The translations under genes and the position numbers were made by a program. Of a stretch of DNA of 64,000 nucleotides, positions 1-7,912 are shown in pieces (positions within the stretch are counted from its first letter, which is position 1; each line of letters begins with the position of its first letter). Source of the DNA: Amphiplicatus sp046296195 (GTDB taxonomy: Bacteria > Pseudomonadota > Alphaproteobacteria > Caulobacterales > Parvularculaceae). The DNA lies in NCBI GenBank assembly GCA_046296195.1, contig JBKBLR010000004.1, positions 1 through 64,000 of the forward strand. Reading direction: 5' to 3'. The notes below the pieces were generated by a model, which searched no databases, was not told the DNA's origin, and was given only the letters and a program-made list of their open reading frames with translations.

Positions 1-48
1 GAGATAGACCCGCGCGCCGGCGATCGGGGCGAGATGCACGCCCCTCAC
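1..48 (-). CDS. tnpB: IS66-type TnpB, N-terminal fragment cut by window edge
   Basis: Sixteen codons are visible, starting at a GTG at 48. The GTG overlaps the TGA of the upstream tnpA in a GTGA arrangement, the usual coupling of tnpA and tnpB in IS66 elements. The peptide begins VRGVHLAPIAGARVYL, which resembles the start of TnpB proteins (small accessory proteins of IS66 elements). The rest lies outside the window. The call rests mainly on its position after tnpA. Confidence 0.6.
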   Translation of the reverse strand, partial: MRGVHLAPIAGARVYL

Positions 49-443
49 GCGTTCAAGAGCTTGATAAGGCGAGCGAGCGTCGTCTCGCCGATCCCCGCCG
101 GCGCCCTCAAGATGCAGCCGCTCGGGAACGCGATCTCGATCGCCGCGCCCGTGAAGTTTGCGGCCCTCGCCTCCGGCCGACGCCGCGCGGCCTTCCCTCC
201 GGAATCCAGCGGACCCAACGTCGCCGGCACGAATCTCGTCAGCGTGGCAGCCGGCGCTTCCATCTCGGGCGGAGGCGGAGCGGCCGGCGCAAACTCCTTC
301 TTCCAACGGAACAGCAGAGCCGCCGCAATCCGATGGCGCCGCGCCACTGCCGACACCGAGTTCTCCCGAACAGCCTCGGCGACGATCGCCGCCTTCTCCT
401 CGCGGCTGTACCGCCGGCGCGCCGTCAGGTCATAGCTCGTCAT
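45..443 (-). CDS. tnpA: IS66-type transposase accessory protein TnpA
   Basis: A 132-residue protein starting MTSYDLTARRRYSREEKAAI. The segment RRRYSREEKAAIVAEA...VARRHRIAAALLFRWKKEF is the helix-turn-helix DNA-binding domain shared by IS66 TnpA and IS3 OrfA proteins. It is followed by a Pro/Ala-rich linker and a C-terminal half ending IGETTLARLIKLLNA, typical of IS66 TnpA. A longer reading frame reaches 518, but family proteins begin near the MTSYD methionine and that start is preferred. The gene overlaps tnpB by four bases. TnpA is an accessory protein; the catalytic TnpC would lie beyond the window edge. Confidence 0.85.
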   Translation of the reverse strand: MTSYDLTARRRYSREEKAAIVAEAVRENSVSAVARRHRIAAALLFRWKKEFAPAAPPPPEMEAPAATLTRFVPATLGPLDSGGKAARRRPEARAANFTGAAIEIAFPSGCILRAPAGIGETTLARLIKLLNA

Positions 444-553
444 ATCTGGAGATAGTCCTTGCGATAGGACGTAAACGGATCGCCCGCCACGCCAGTCGCA
501 GGACTTACAAGTTCCCAACAGCCGCCTTCAAGGCGCGTTCCCCGGACGCTTAC

Positions 554-845
554 TCAGATCCGCCGCTTCACGGCGAAGATCCTTCACCTCGCCGGACGAG
601 GCCTGCCGCGCCGTATCGCCGGCGAGGCGACGCTTGCCGGCTTCAAGGAACTCTTTCGACCAGCTGTAGTAGAGGCTCTCGGCGATCCCCTCGCGCCGGC
701 ACAATTCGGCGACGGAATATTCGCCCCGAAGACCGGACATGACGACCCGGATTTTCTCCTCGGTCGAATACTTCTTCCGCGTCACCCGGCGGATGGTCTT
801 GATATGCTGTTCGGCCGACTCTTGCGGCCCGGATTTCTGTCTCAT
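554..845 (-). pseudogene. IS3-type OrfA transposase, 3' end removed by IS66 insertion
   Basis: Starts MRQKSGPQESAEQH and carries an HTH_Tnp_1 domain (KKYSTEEKIRVVMSGLRGEY...CRREGIAESLYYSWSKEF) followed by GEVKDLRREAADL. In intact relatives a leucine-zipper segment follows and OrfB is reached by frameshifting. Here the frame runs at about 554 into IS66 terminal sequence and adds only SKRPGNAP before a stop at 528. OrfA is therefore truncated and no orfB is present on this side. Upstream of the start is GGGAGCGAAG, a reasonable ribosome-binding site. Confidence 0.8.
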
Positions 846-932
846 CTTCGCTCCCTTGATGGGCTACGATGAGCCAGAAATCCTCCGTTCAGATCACCCC
901 GTCAAATGTCCCCCAATTGCTGACGGCGGACA
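554..932 (-). mobile_element. Remnant of an IS3-family element
   Basis: Comprises the truncated orfA and its upstream region. The exact outer end is uncertain. A plausible end is near 932, where the minus strand reads TGTCCGCCGTCAGCAATTGG just inside the 3' end of the symporter gene. If so, the last dozen or so codons of that symporter come from the element. I cannot see a matching opposite end. Confidence 0.45.
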
Positions 933-2360
933 GAAGTCCTCGAAGCTTAGCGTGGCCCGCCGGCCGAAGGCGACGCGGTTGAGGAGGAGCGCGAACGCCA
1001 TGCAGGCGATCAGCGTCACGAACATCGTGTGAATATAGTGGACATCCCTCACCCAATAGAACGAGGCAAGGCCATAGCCGATCGTGCCCGCGATGACGGC
1101 GGCGAGGGCGGCGCGCGGATCGACGTTGCGGAAAAAGATGGCGATGAAGAACGCCGACAGGATCGGCATCGACAGGAGGCCGTTCAGTTGCTGGACGAGA
1201 TTGATGATCGATTTTGCGCCTGAATAGACAGGCACGAGGGCGACCGCGAGCAGCGTGAAGCCGATGGTGATGGCGACGGCGAGGTCGCGCACGCGCGCGA
1301 TCGGCTTGAGGTAAGGCTCGTGCAGGTCGCAGACATAGAGCGCGGCCGCGGAATTGAGCCCGCTGTTGACGCTCGTCAGCACGGCCGCGGCCATCATCGC
1401 CGCGAAGGCGCCTGAAAGCCATGAGGGCAGCACCACGGCGACGACGCGGCCATAGGCGGCGTCGCCGATCTCGCCGAAAAGCTTGTAGGCGACGACGCCT
1501 GGCACGGCGATGATCGCCGGAATGATCATCAACCGGACCGCCGCGGCCGCGAGGACGCCGCGCCGCGCCTCGGCGATCGAGGGCGCGGCCATCGCGCGCT
1601 GCGTGATCGTCTGGTTGAAGCTCCAGTAAAAGATCTGGATAAAGATCATGCCCGTGAACAGCGTCGAAAACGGAATGGGCGAGGCCGGGCCGCCGATCAT
1701 CGAGAGGCGCTCTGCGGGAACGCCGCTGAAATCAAAGCCGATCGCCTGCGCCGCCAGGAACGCGACAAGGAGCGCCAGCCCCAGGATGCCGACGCCGCTA
1801 TAGGTGTCGGAGACGGCGACGGCCCGCAGGCCCCCGAACACGGCGTAGGCTGCACCGACAAGGGCGAGCGCCGCCGCGATGACGACGATCGGCAGGTCGG
1901 CGCCGAACATCGTCTTCATGAAGAGCGCGCCGGTGTAGAGCCCGATCGGCAGATAGATGAAGGCGCCGCCGAGCAGGAACAGCGCCGAAATGGTCGCCCT
2001 GAGCGCCTTGCCGCCGAGCTTCTTTTCAAGGAGCTCCGTCGTCGTCGTGCATTGGTATTTATAATAGAGCGGCAGGAAGACATAGGCGAGGATGACGAGG
2101 CCGGCGACCGCGGCAAGCTCCCACCAGGCGATCAGCAGCATCTGGTTGCCGTTCATGCCGACGAGCTGGTCGGTCGACAGGTTCGTCAGCGTGATCGAGC
2201 CGGCGATATAGGGCCAGGTGAGCGATCCGCCGGCGAGGAAATAGTCGCGGTTGCCGTCGCCCGTATGCGGTCGCGGCGTCCGGCATTTCAGCCAAGTGAA
2301 AAAACCGATCGCCGCGGTGACGCCGAAAAAGATCGCCGTCTGGAAGAGGTCTATCTGCAT
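894..2360 (-). CDS. Sodium:solute symporter (SSS/SGLT-like), 3' end possibly altered by IS
   Basis: A 488-residue integral membrane protein with about 13 hydrophobic segments. It starts MQIDLFQTAIFFGVTAAIGF and has the SSS-family signature of a DYFLAGGSLTWP stretch after TM1 and NLSTDQLVGMNG in TM2, like vSGLT-type Na+/sugar carriers. The substrate is not predictable, but a second SSS carrier, an SLC45-like carrier and a beta-galactosidase elsewhere in the window suggest sugars. The C-terminus (FEDFCPPSAIGGHLTG) ends where the IS3 remnant begins and may be IS-derived, so the natural tail could be lost. It lies 125 bp beyond the end of hemA. Confidence 0.85.
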   Translation of the reverse strand: MQIDLFQTAIFFGVTAAIGFFTWLKCRTPRPHTGDGNRDYFLAGGSLTWPYIAGSITLTNLSTDQLVGMNGNQMLLIAWWELAAVAGLVILAYVFLPLYYKYQCTTTTELLEKKLGGKALRATISALFLLGGAFIYLPIGLYTGALFMKTMFGADLPIVVIAAALALVGAAYAVFGGLRAVAVSDTYSGVGILGLALLVAFLAAQAIGFDFSGVPAERLSMIGGPASPIPFSTLFTGMIFIQIFYWSFNQTITQRAMAAPSIAEARRGVLAAAAVRLMIIPAIIAVPGVVAYKLFGEIGDAAYGRVVAVVLPSWLSGAFAAMMAAAVLTSVNSGLNSAAALYVCDLHEPYLKPIARVRDLAVAITIGFTLLAVALVPVYSGAKSIINLVQQLNGLLSMPILSAFFIAIFFRNVDPRAALAAVIAGTIGYGLASFYWVRDVHYIHTMFVTLIACMAFALLLNRVAFGRRATLSFEDFCPPSAIGGHLTG

Positions 2361-2428
2361 GGCGCGCCGGCGGAGCCTCCCGACAGGAACGGCGCGCCAA
2401 ACTGCGATAGGTCCATGGCCCTGCGCCG

Positions 2429-2446
2429 CCCCGCTCTTGCGCGGGG
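2429..2446 (-). terminator. Possible hairpin after hemA
   Basis: A perfect 6-bp GC stem (CCCCGC, loop of 6, GCGGGG) sits about 40 bp downstream of the hemA stop codon, in the 125-bp space before the symporter. There is no clear T-run on the minus strand, so it is at best a weak intrinsic terminator. Confidence 0.3.
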
Positions 2447-2485
2447 ACCTTTATCGGCGTTCAGGAGAAAAGGCGAGCAATCCCG

Positions 2486-3703
2486 TCAGGCGACCATCCG
2501 GGCGAGCGCGCATTGTGACCAGAGCTCGTTCAGCGCGCGCACAAGCCGCTCGACGTCAGCGTCGCTGTGCACAGGCGAGGGCGTGATGCGCAGGCGCTCG
2601 GTCCCTTTCGGGACGGTCGGGTAGTTAATCGGCTGCACATAAATGCCGTGGCGCTGCATTAGCCAGTCGCTGATCCATTTGCACTTCACTGGATCCTTCA
2701 CCAGCACCGGCACGATGTGGCTCGGATTGTCGAGCGTCGGAATGCCGATCTGGCGCAGACGCCGGCGCACGTCTGCGACCCGGGCCTGATGCGCGATGCG
2801 TTCGGCGCTGCTTTCCTTGAGGTGGCGGACCGAGGCGAGCGCGCCCGCCGCGACATGCGGGGGCAGGGCGGTCGTGAAGATGAAGCCCGAAGCGAAGCTG
2901 CGCACGAAATCGACGAGCGCGGCCGAGCCGGTGATATAGCCGCCGACGCAGCCGAATGCCTTGCCGAGCGTGCCTTCGATCACCGTCAGGCGATCCATGA
3001 GGCCTTCGCGCTCGGCGACGCCGCCGCCGCGCGGGCCGTAAAGGCCGACGGCGTGCACCTCGTCGATATAGGTCATCGCGCCGTAGCGATCGGCGACGTC
3101 GCAGATCGCCTTGATCGGGGCGATGTCGCCGTCCATCGAATACACGGATTCAAAGGCGATGAGCTTCGGACGCGCGGGATCAAGCGTCTTCAATATGCGC
3201 TCGAGATCGGCGACGTCGTTATGCTTGAAAACGTGGCGCTCGGCGCGGCTGTGCCGGATGCCCTCGATCATCGAGGCGTGATTGCCGGCGTCTGAAAGAA
3301 CGATGCAGCCCGGAATGCGCGCCGCGAGCGTGCCGAGGCTCGCCCAGTTCGACACATAGCCCGAGGTGAACAGCAGCGCGGCTTCCTTGCCGTGAAGGTC
3401 GGCGAGCTCGCGTTCGAGGAGGACGTGAAAATGGTTGGTGCCGGAAATGTTCCGCGTGCCGCCGGCGCCCGAGCCCATCGATCCGGCCGCATCTTGGGAG
3501 GCGGCGATAACTTGCGGATGCTGTCCCATGCCGAGATAGTCATTGGAGCACCAGACGGTGACTTCGCGCGGACCATGCTCGCCGTGATTGCCGGCGACAG
3601 GGAACGCGCCCGCTTTCCGCTCGATGTCGGCGAAGACGCGATAATTGCCTTCCGTCTTGAGGGCGGCGAGCTCGCTTTCGAAGAACGCGTCGAAATCCAT
3701 CAT
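2486..3703 (-). CDS. hemA: 5-aminolevulinate synthase
   Basis: A 405-residue PLP enzyme of the C4 (Shemin) route, condensing glycine and succinyl-CoA to 5-aminolevulinate, the first tetrapyrrole precursor. It has the family start (DFDAFFESELAALKTEGNYRVFADIER), the GAGGTRNISGTNHFH region and the PLP lysine in TLGKAFGCVGGY. The ATG at 3703 overlaps the puhE stop as ATGATGA, with AGGAG just upstream; the second ATG at 3700 is better spaced from that site and may also be used. It is the last gene of the bchF-hemA operon, so precursor supply is co-expressed with bacteriochlorophyll synthesis. Another hemA copy may exist elsewhere. Confidence 0.95.
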   Translation of the reverse strand: MMDFDAFFESELAALKTEGNYRVFADIERKAGAFPVAGNHGEHGPREVTVWCSNDYLGMGQHPQVIAASQDAAGSMGSGAGGTRNISGTNHFHVLLERELADLHGKEAALLFTSGYVSNWASLGTLAARIPGCIVLSDAGNHASMIEGIRHSRAERHVFKHNDVADLERILKTLDPARPKLIAFESVYSMDGDIAPIKAICDVADRYGAMTYIDEVHAVGLYGPRGGGVAEREGLMDRLTVIEGTLGKAFGCVGGYITGSAALVDFVRSFASGFIFTTALPPHVAAGALASVRHLKESSAERIAHQARVADVRRRLRQIGIPTLDNPSHIVPVLVKDPVKCKWISDWLMQRHGIYVQPINYPTVPKGTERLRITPSPVHSDADVERLVRALNELWSQCALARMVA

Positions 3704-4602
3704 GGTCTCCTGAGGCCCGAGGTAGGTGGCACGGGGCAAGGCGTCCGTCCAGCGCCGTCGGCGGCAAAAGGGGCGCGGGCGAGCGTCGCAGGCGGATCGG
3801 TTGAGAGGGAAGAGCGCGCAAATTCGGCGTCGGCGGCCGCCGCGTCACGGCGTCGCGCCCATGTCCAGAGCGCTGCATCGCGGACGGGCGCCGCCATCAG
3901 CGCATGTTCGAGAACTGCGAGCGCGGCCAGCGTCGCCAGAAGCCCCAACGAGAAGCCCTCATGCGCGCCGGGCGGGTGCGCGAGCGCGGCGGCGGCGAGG
4001 GCGACAGTGATTGTCGTTATCAGAATCATCGTCACCGCGAAGAAGACGGTGATGCGTTTCGGCCCGAAATAGGACTTCAGATACCGGAGCCGCTCCGGCA
4101 GCAGCTCGTCCGAAAGATGCGGAGCGCCGACGAAGATGTTCGCCTTGGCGCTGAGCCGCATGCCCCACAGCAACAGAAAGGTCCACATCGCAGTCTGATT
4201 TGCCGCCCCCCAAGACAGCGCGACGAGGAGCGCAGCGTTGAGCGCGATCGCGACTTCGTGAGCGATCACCGTTTCGCTCGCCGCGAGAAACCGTCGCCAC
4301 GGCGACAGCCCTGGCGGGCATTCCGTTCGGCGTGGGCCGGTAAGAAAGCCAAACAGGAACGCCGCCTCGTGCCAGGCCCAGATGCCGACGCCGAGCACGA
4401 AGCCGGCGAGCGCGCCCGCGACGGTCGCCTCGCCGCTGATGAGGACGACGCCGGCCGTCGCCGCCGCCATGACGACGGACAGGATCGCCATCACCGCGCC
4501 GTGTGCGCCGCGCGGGGCGCCGGCGAGCCAAAGCAGCGCACCCGTCGAGGCGAACCAGACGAGGATTGCGGCGATAATCGGCATGGCGGCGTCAAGGCTC
4601 AC
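3700..4602 (-). CDS. puhE: Photosynthetic complex assembly protein PuhE
   Basis: A membrane protein of about 300 residues with seven or so hydrophobic segments (MPIIAAILVWFASTGALLWL first, then VVMAAATAGVVLISG and others). It contains the family-typical stretch WHEAAFLFGFLTGPRR and the segment KANIFVGAPHLSDELLPERL. PuhE belongs to the DUF3623 family found only in purple-bacterial photosynthesis clusters and is needed for full reaction centre/LH1 levels in Rhodobacter. A GTG at 4602 has GGAAAGG upstream; the first ATG (4584) lacks a good ribosome-binding site, so the GTG is preferred. It lies 20 bp after acsF and overlaps hemA by 4 bp. The C-terminal 60 residues are Ala/Pro-rich and probably soluble. 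Confidence 0.9.
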   Translation of the reverse strand: MSLDAAMPIIAAILVWFASTGALLWLAGAPRGAHGAVMAILSVVMAAATAGVVLISGEATVAGALAGFVLGVGIWAWHEAAFLFGFLTGPRRTECPPGLSPWRRFLAASETVIAHEVAIALNAALLVALSWGAANQTAMWTFLLLWGMRLSAKANIFVGAPHLSDELLPERLRYLKSYFGPKRITVFFAVTMILITTITVALAAAALAHPPGAHEGFSLGLLATLAALAVLEHALMAAPVRDAALWTWARRRDAAAADAEFARSSLSTDPPATLARAPFAADGAGRTPCPVPPTSGLRRP

Positions 4603-4621
4603 GTGGCGAGCGCCCTTTCCT

Positions 4622-5692
4622 TCACCAAGCAGGCTGCAGTCTGACGGAAGCCGGCAACGCGTTCGCCTTCGCCGGCGCGAGATACATTTCAAGAAAGACG
4701 CCAGCGGCGGCGAGCGCGCAGCCGGCGGCCTGCAGCGACCCGATCACGCCGCCTTTGGCTTTCGCCGCCTCCCGCTTTTCGGAGATGATCCGCATGCGTT
4801 CGAGGCGGGCGAGGAATTTCGGGTCGTCGATGTCGATCTCGACGGGGAAGACCTGCCGCGCGATCTCGTTGGTGATGCGGTAGACCTGCATGTCATAGGC
4901 GGTCGGATCGAGCCCCAGCGCCTTGTGGAAGGCGGGGCGCGCGTGATCGCGCACATACATCGTCGCATAGACGGCGAGGATGAAGAACCTGATCCAGAGC
5001 TTGTTCGCGCCTTCGAGCAGCTTCGGATCAGACCGCATCAGCAGGGCGAACGCTTCGCCATGCCGGAATTCGTCATTGCACCACTCCTTGAACCATTTGA
5101 AGATCGGGTGGAAGCGCAGCTCCGGATGACGCTCCAGCTGGCGATAGATGGTGATATACCGCGCATAGCCGATCTTCTCGGAGAGATAGGTCGCGTAAAA
5201 GATGAACTTCGGCTTGAAGAAGGTGTATTTCTTCGTCTTCGTCAGAAAGCCGAGATCGACGCCGATGCCGAAATCCTTGAGCACGTCGTTGATGAAGCCG
5301 GCGTGGCGGGATTCATCGCGGCTCATCAGGCGGAACAGCGCCTTGGCGTCCGGGTTCGTCACCCGCTTTCTGATCTCGGCGTAAAGGACGCAGCCTGAAA
5401 ACTCCGAGGTCATGGAGCTGACGAGGAAATCGACGAATTCGCGGCGAAGGTCTTCAGGCAACGTGTGAAGGATGTTGTCGAACTCCGCCGTGCGCTTGAA
5501 GTGCCGCTTGTTGGGATCAGATTCCATTTCGGCGATGAGCGCGTCCCATTCGGCGCGGACGGCGCTGACATCGATCCTGTCCATGGCGTCGAAATCGGTG
5601 GTGTAGAAGCGCGGCGACAGGATCGTCTCCTGCGTCGCGATCGCCATCGTGTCAGGAATGTCGCCAAATTCGTTGATGCTCGCAGCGGTCAT
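4622..5692 (-). CDS. acsF: Mg-protoporphyrin IX monomethyl ester (oxidative) cyclase
   Basis: A 356-residue diiron enzyme that forms ring E of bacteriochlorophyll, using molecular oxygen, from Mg-protoporphyrin monomethyl ester. Two ExxH-type diiron motifs are visible, in RDESRHAGF and NDEFRHGEAF, with further carboxylates in EFSGCVLYAE. Length matches the family. The start ATG overlaps the upstream stop as TGATG and follows a strong AAGGAGGAGG site. No bchE is present in this window, which argues that pigment is made under oxygen; bchE could lie elsewhere. The C-terminus has a hydrophobic, alanine-rich tail. Confidence 0.97.
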   Translation of the reverse strand: MTAASINEFGDIPDTMAIATQETILSPRFYTTDFDAMDRIDVSAVRAEWDALIAEMESDPNKRHFKRTAEFDNILHTLPEDLRREFVDFLVSSMTSEFSGCVLYAEIRKRVTNPDAKALFRLMSRDESRHAGFINDVLKDFGIGVDLGFLTKTKKYTFFKPKFIFYATYLSEKIGYARYITIYRQLERHPELRFHPIFKWFKEWCNDEFRHGEAFALLMRSDPKLLEGANKLWIRFFILAVYATMYVRDHARPAFHKALGLDPTAYDMQVYRITNEIARQVFPVEIDIDDPKFLARLERMRIISEKREAAKAKGGVIGSLQAAGCALAAAGVFLEMYLAPAKANALPASVRLQPAW

Positions 5693-5982
5693 CAGAGCCT
5701 CCTCCTTGCCGAGAAACTGACCTCATATAGGTCGGTCAGCTCAAAGCGCGCCTTGACGTAGGTCATGAATTTCTCGATCGGCGTCGCGCGCGTCAGCGTC
5801 GCTTGCCGCTTCAGCGTCACGCGTTCGCCGAAGCGCAGTTTTACGGCGTCGCCATGCACCAGAATGCGGTCGCCGACGCCGGGTTCGACGCCGCCGCCAA
5901 GCTCGACATGCGCTTCGAGATTGTCGGCGTCATGCGCGATGGTGATCGTGCAGGGAACTGTGATCCGCCTTTCGCTTTTCAT
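5692..5982 (-). CDS. Conserved small PGC protein between puhC and acsF (orf96)
   Basis: A 96-residue soluble protein starting MKSERRITVPCTITIAHDADN, with a predicted beta-rich centre (GVGDRILVHGDAVKLRFGERVTLKRQATLTRAT) and a basic tail. Small proteins in this position occur in many alphaproteobacterial clusters, but I know of no assigned function. Its ATG overlaps the puhC stop (ATGA) and its stop overlaps the acsF start (TGATG). It is therefore translationally tied to both, which suggests a role in AcsF function or complex assembly. That role is inference only. Confidence 0.8.
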   Translation of the reverse strand: MKSERRITVPCTITIAHDADNLEAHVELGGGVEPGVGDRILVHGDAVKLRFGERVTLKRQATLTRATPIEKFMTYVKARFELTDLYEVSFSARRRL

Positions 5983-6428
5983 CCGTCGCTCCGGTCGAGC
6001 AGGTGAGCGAATTCGGCCGCATTCGGCGCGCCGAACCCGTTGAGGATGACGCGCGCGCCGGTGAGGGGGTCCGTCAGCGTCAGCTTACCGTCCTCGTGAC
6101 GGGCGAGCGTCAAGGGCGCGGCGGGATCAAGCCCCGCCAGCTTGCGCTCGCGCGCGACCGCGCGCAGCGCGCTGCGCACGAAGCCGTGCTTGTCGGCTGA
6201 AAAGACATAGAAGGCGCTGTCCGCGCCGGCCTTCGTCGCGACGACGGCGCCGTCGTCGCGGTCTGAAAAGACAAGCGACAGGCTTTCGGTCTCTTCCCCG
6301 ATCGCCGCCCGCCATTTGCCGACGCCGGTCAGTTGTGCGACCGACGTCAGGGTCAATACAAAGCCGATCAGGATCCCCGCGCCGATGAGGGGAACCCTGA
6401 GAGATTGGGGGTGATGGCTGGCGCTCAT
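5979..6428 (-). CDS. puhC: Photosynthetic complex assembly protein PuhC
   Basis: A 149-residue protein with one N-terminal membrane helix (about residues 12-33, VPLIGAGILIGFVLTLTSVAQL) and a periplasmic domain of about 110 residues ending ILNGFGAPNAAEFAHLLDRSDG. This matches PuhC, which in Rhodobacter promotes reaction-centre/LH1 assembly. GAGGAG precedes the ATG. It lies 10 bp after puhB and overlaps orf96 by 4 bp in the operon. Confidence 0.92.
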   Translation of the reverse strand: MSASHHPQSLRVPLIGAGILIGFVLTLTSVAQLTGVGKWRAAIGEETESLSLVFSDRDDGAVVATKAGADSAFYVFSADKHGFVRSALRAVARERKLAGLDPAAPLTLARHEDGKLTLTDPLTGARVILNGFGAPNAAEFAHLLDRSDG

Positions 6429-6438
6429 GAGCTGCTCC

Positions 6439-7107
6439 TCATGCGGCGGCCGGTGCGCCGGCGAGCGAGGGCGCTTCAGCGGGACGCTTGGCGGCGGGCG
6501 CGTTCACGGACACGCCGGATTGTCTGACGGCTTCCGCCAGGATGGCGGCGATCTTTTCCGCATCGGGGATGGCGCGCAGCGTCGGTTCGGCTTTGCCGTA
6601 TTTAAACGGGCGGACATGCGGCCACAGATGCAGATAGGCGATGCGGTCGGGGCCCGAGAGCGCGAGCGCGATGTCGCCATGGCCCGCCCCGTGCTTCTTC
6701 AGCGCGGCGGCGGCGATGATGCGGAACGGGATGTTGACAGTCTTTCTGAGCGCGACGCCGTAGCGCATCACGACGCGGCGCGTCGTGATGGTGTAGATTG
6801 TCTCCTTCTTCATCAGAAAGGCGAGAAGGAAGAGAAGCGCCGTCGCCGCCGCGAAGAAAGCGGCGATTGCGCCGAGCGTTGCGCCGATATCGGCGGCGCT
6901 CGCGCCCGATGAGGCCATCGCCGCGGCGCGCCAGAGCGCGACGAGGACGAAATAGACCGCGACGGCGCGCACGCGAAACGCATGGATGGCGAGCGCGACG
7001 AGACCGGGCGATCCCTGCCAGAGGATTTTCTCGCCCTCCGGCAGCTTTTCAGGCAGGCCCGGAATCGGCTCTGGGTTCGTTTCGTCGTCGATTTCGCGTG
7101 CGCGCAT
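6439..7107 (-). CDS. puhB: Photosynthetic complex assembly protein PuhB
   Basis: A 222-residue membrane protein containing the PuhB hallmark EPIPGLPEKLPEGEKILWQGSP near residue 15, then three hydrophobic segments and a PH-like domain (KKETIYTITTRRVVMRYGVAL). PuhB acts as a dimeric assembly factor for the reaction centre. The open frame extends far upstream through puhA on the same strand. The start at 7107 is chosen because GGAGACCCTT precedes it and the homologous N-terminus begins here. The Ala/Pro-rich C-terminal 25 residues look disordered. Confidence 0.92.
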   Translation of the reverse strand: MRAREIDDETNPEPIPGLPEKLPEGEKILWQGSPGLVALAIHAFRVRAVAVYFVLVALWRAAAMASSGASAADIGATLGAIAAFFAAATALLFLLAFLMKKETIYTITTRRVVMRYGVALRKTVNIPFRIIAAAALKKHGAGHGDIALALSGPDRIAYLHLWPHVRPFKYGKAEPTLRAIPDAEKIAAILAEAVRQSGVSVNAPAAKRPAEAPSLAGAPAAA

Positions 7108-7118
7108 AAGGGTCTCCG

Positions 7119-7892
7119 TCAGATCAGCGGCTCTGCGCGGCCGGGTGTTGCGTAGAGTTTGCCGCCGGCGTAGTAGCCGCAGATTTTGTCTTCCTCGAGC
7201 CGCGTGACCTGATCGGGATTGCGAAGACGCGGCGCACCGGCGAACTGCGAGGCGAGAACCGAATCGACCTGCACGCGGCGGCGCTCCATGTCGACGACGG
7301 CGAGCGTCATCGGCAGCAGCACAGCGCCGCCGCCGCTCGCAAGCCGCACTTCCAGGTAACGGATGATCGCTTCGGACCGATCGACCCAGAGATCCGAGAT
7401 CTCGCCGGCCGCCTTGCGGTCGGCGCCGAGCACGGTAAAGCCGCGCGGGTCGCGATCCTGTTTTGCGACGTGAAGGTGGCGCTCGGCGCGCAAGGGCGCG
7501 ATGCGCGGCGCGCCGTCGACGGTGAGATCCGGCCAGTCCTTGCGCTCGGCGTAGGATGCCGGACCGACGCCGTCGCGCATCGGATCGCCGGTTGGAATAT
7601 AGGGGGCGCCGGGCCAAGGCTCGCTGCGCTTCAGCGCCAACTGGCGCGTGTCGCGCGGACCGTGCGGAACGGTCAGCGATCCCTTTCCGTGCGGCAGCTT
7701 GAAGGTCTTGGGCCGGGCGAACCAGAATGTGCCCGATGGCTCGAGCTTGCCAGTCGTGTCCGCCTCCAGCGGATAGCCTTCGCGGCGATCTTCCCGGCGC
7801 AGATAGAAGATCAGCCCGATGAAGAAGAGCGTGAAAGCCCACAGCGCAATGTCGGCAAGATCGGCGCCCGGCAGCAGGTAACCCTTGAACAT
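7119..7892 (-). CDS. puhA: Reaction centre H subunit
   Basis: A 257-residue protein starting MFKGYLLPGADLADIALWAF, with the single N-terminal transmembrane helix (about residues 12-32) and the cytoplasmic PRC-barrel domain (GFTVLGADRKAAGEISDLWVDRSE). The H subunit caps the L/M core and guides protons to the secondary quinone. GGAG lies upstream of the ATG. It follows lhaA by 20 bp and precedes puhB by 11 bp, the classic lhaA-puhA-puhB-puhC order. Confidence 0.97.
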   Translation of the reverse strand: MFKGYLLPGADLADIALWAFTLFFIGLIFYLRREDRREGYPLEADTTGKLEPSGTFWFARPKTFKLPHGKGSLTVPHGPRDTRQLALKRSEPWPGAPYIPTGDPMRDGVGPASYAERKDWPDLTVDGAPRIAPLRAERHLHVAKQDRDPRGFTVLGADRKAAGEISDLWVDRSEAIIRYLEVRLASGGGAVLLPMTLAVVDMERRRVQVDSVLASQFAGAPRLRNPDQVTRLEEDKICGYYAGGKLYATPGRAEPLI

Positions 7893-7912
7893 GATCGTTC
7901 TCCTTTTCCCGG

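Larger units (their letters stand above)
1..553 (-). mobile_element. IS66-family insertion sequence, one end only
   Basis: The element contains tnpA and the start of tnpB. Its outer end is placed at 553, where the minus strand reads GTAAGCGTCCGGGGAACGCG; IS66 elements characteristically end in GTAAGCG-type inverted repeats. The end falls exactly where the reading frame of an IS3-type orfA stops matching its family. The IS66 copy therefore interrupts the older IS3 element. The other end and the expected 8-bp target duplication lie outside the window. Confidence 0.75.
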
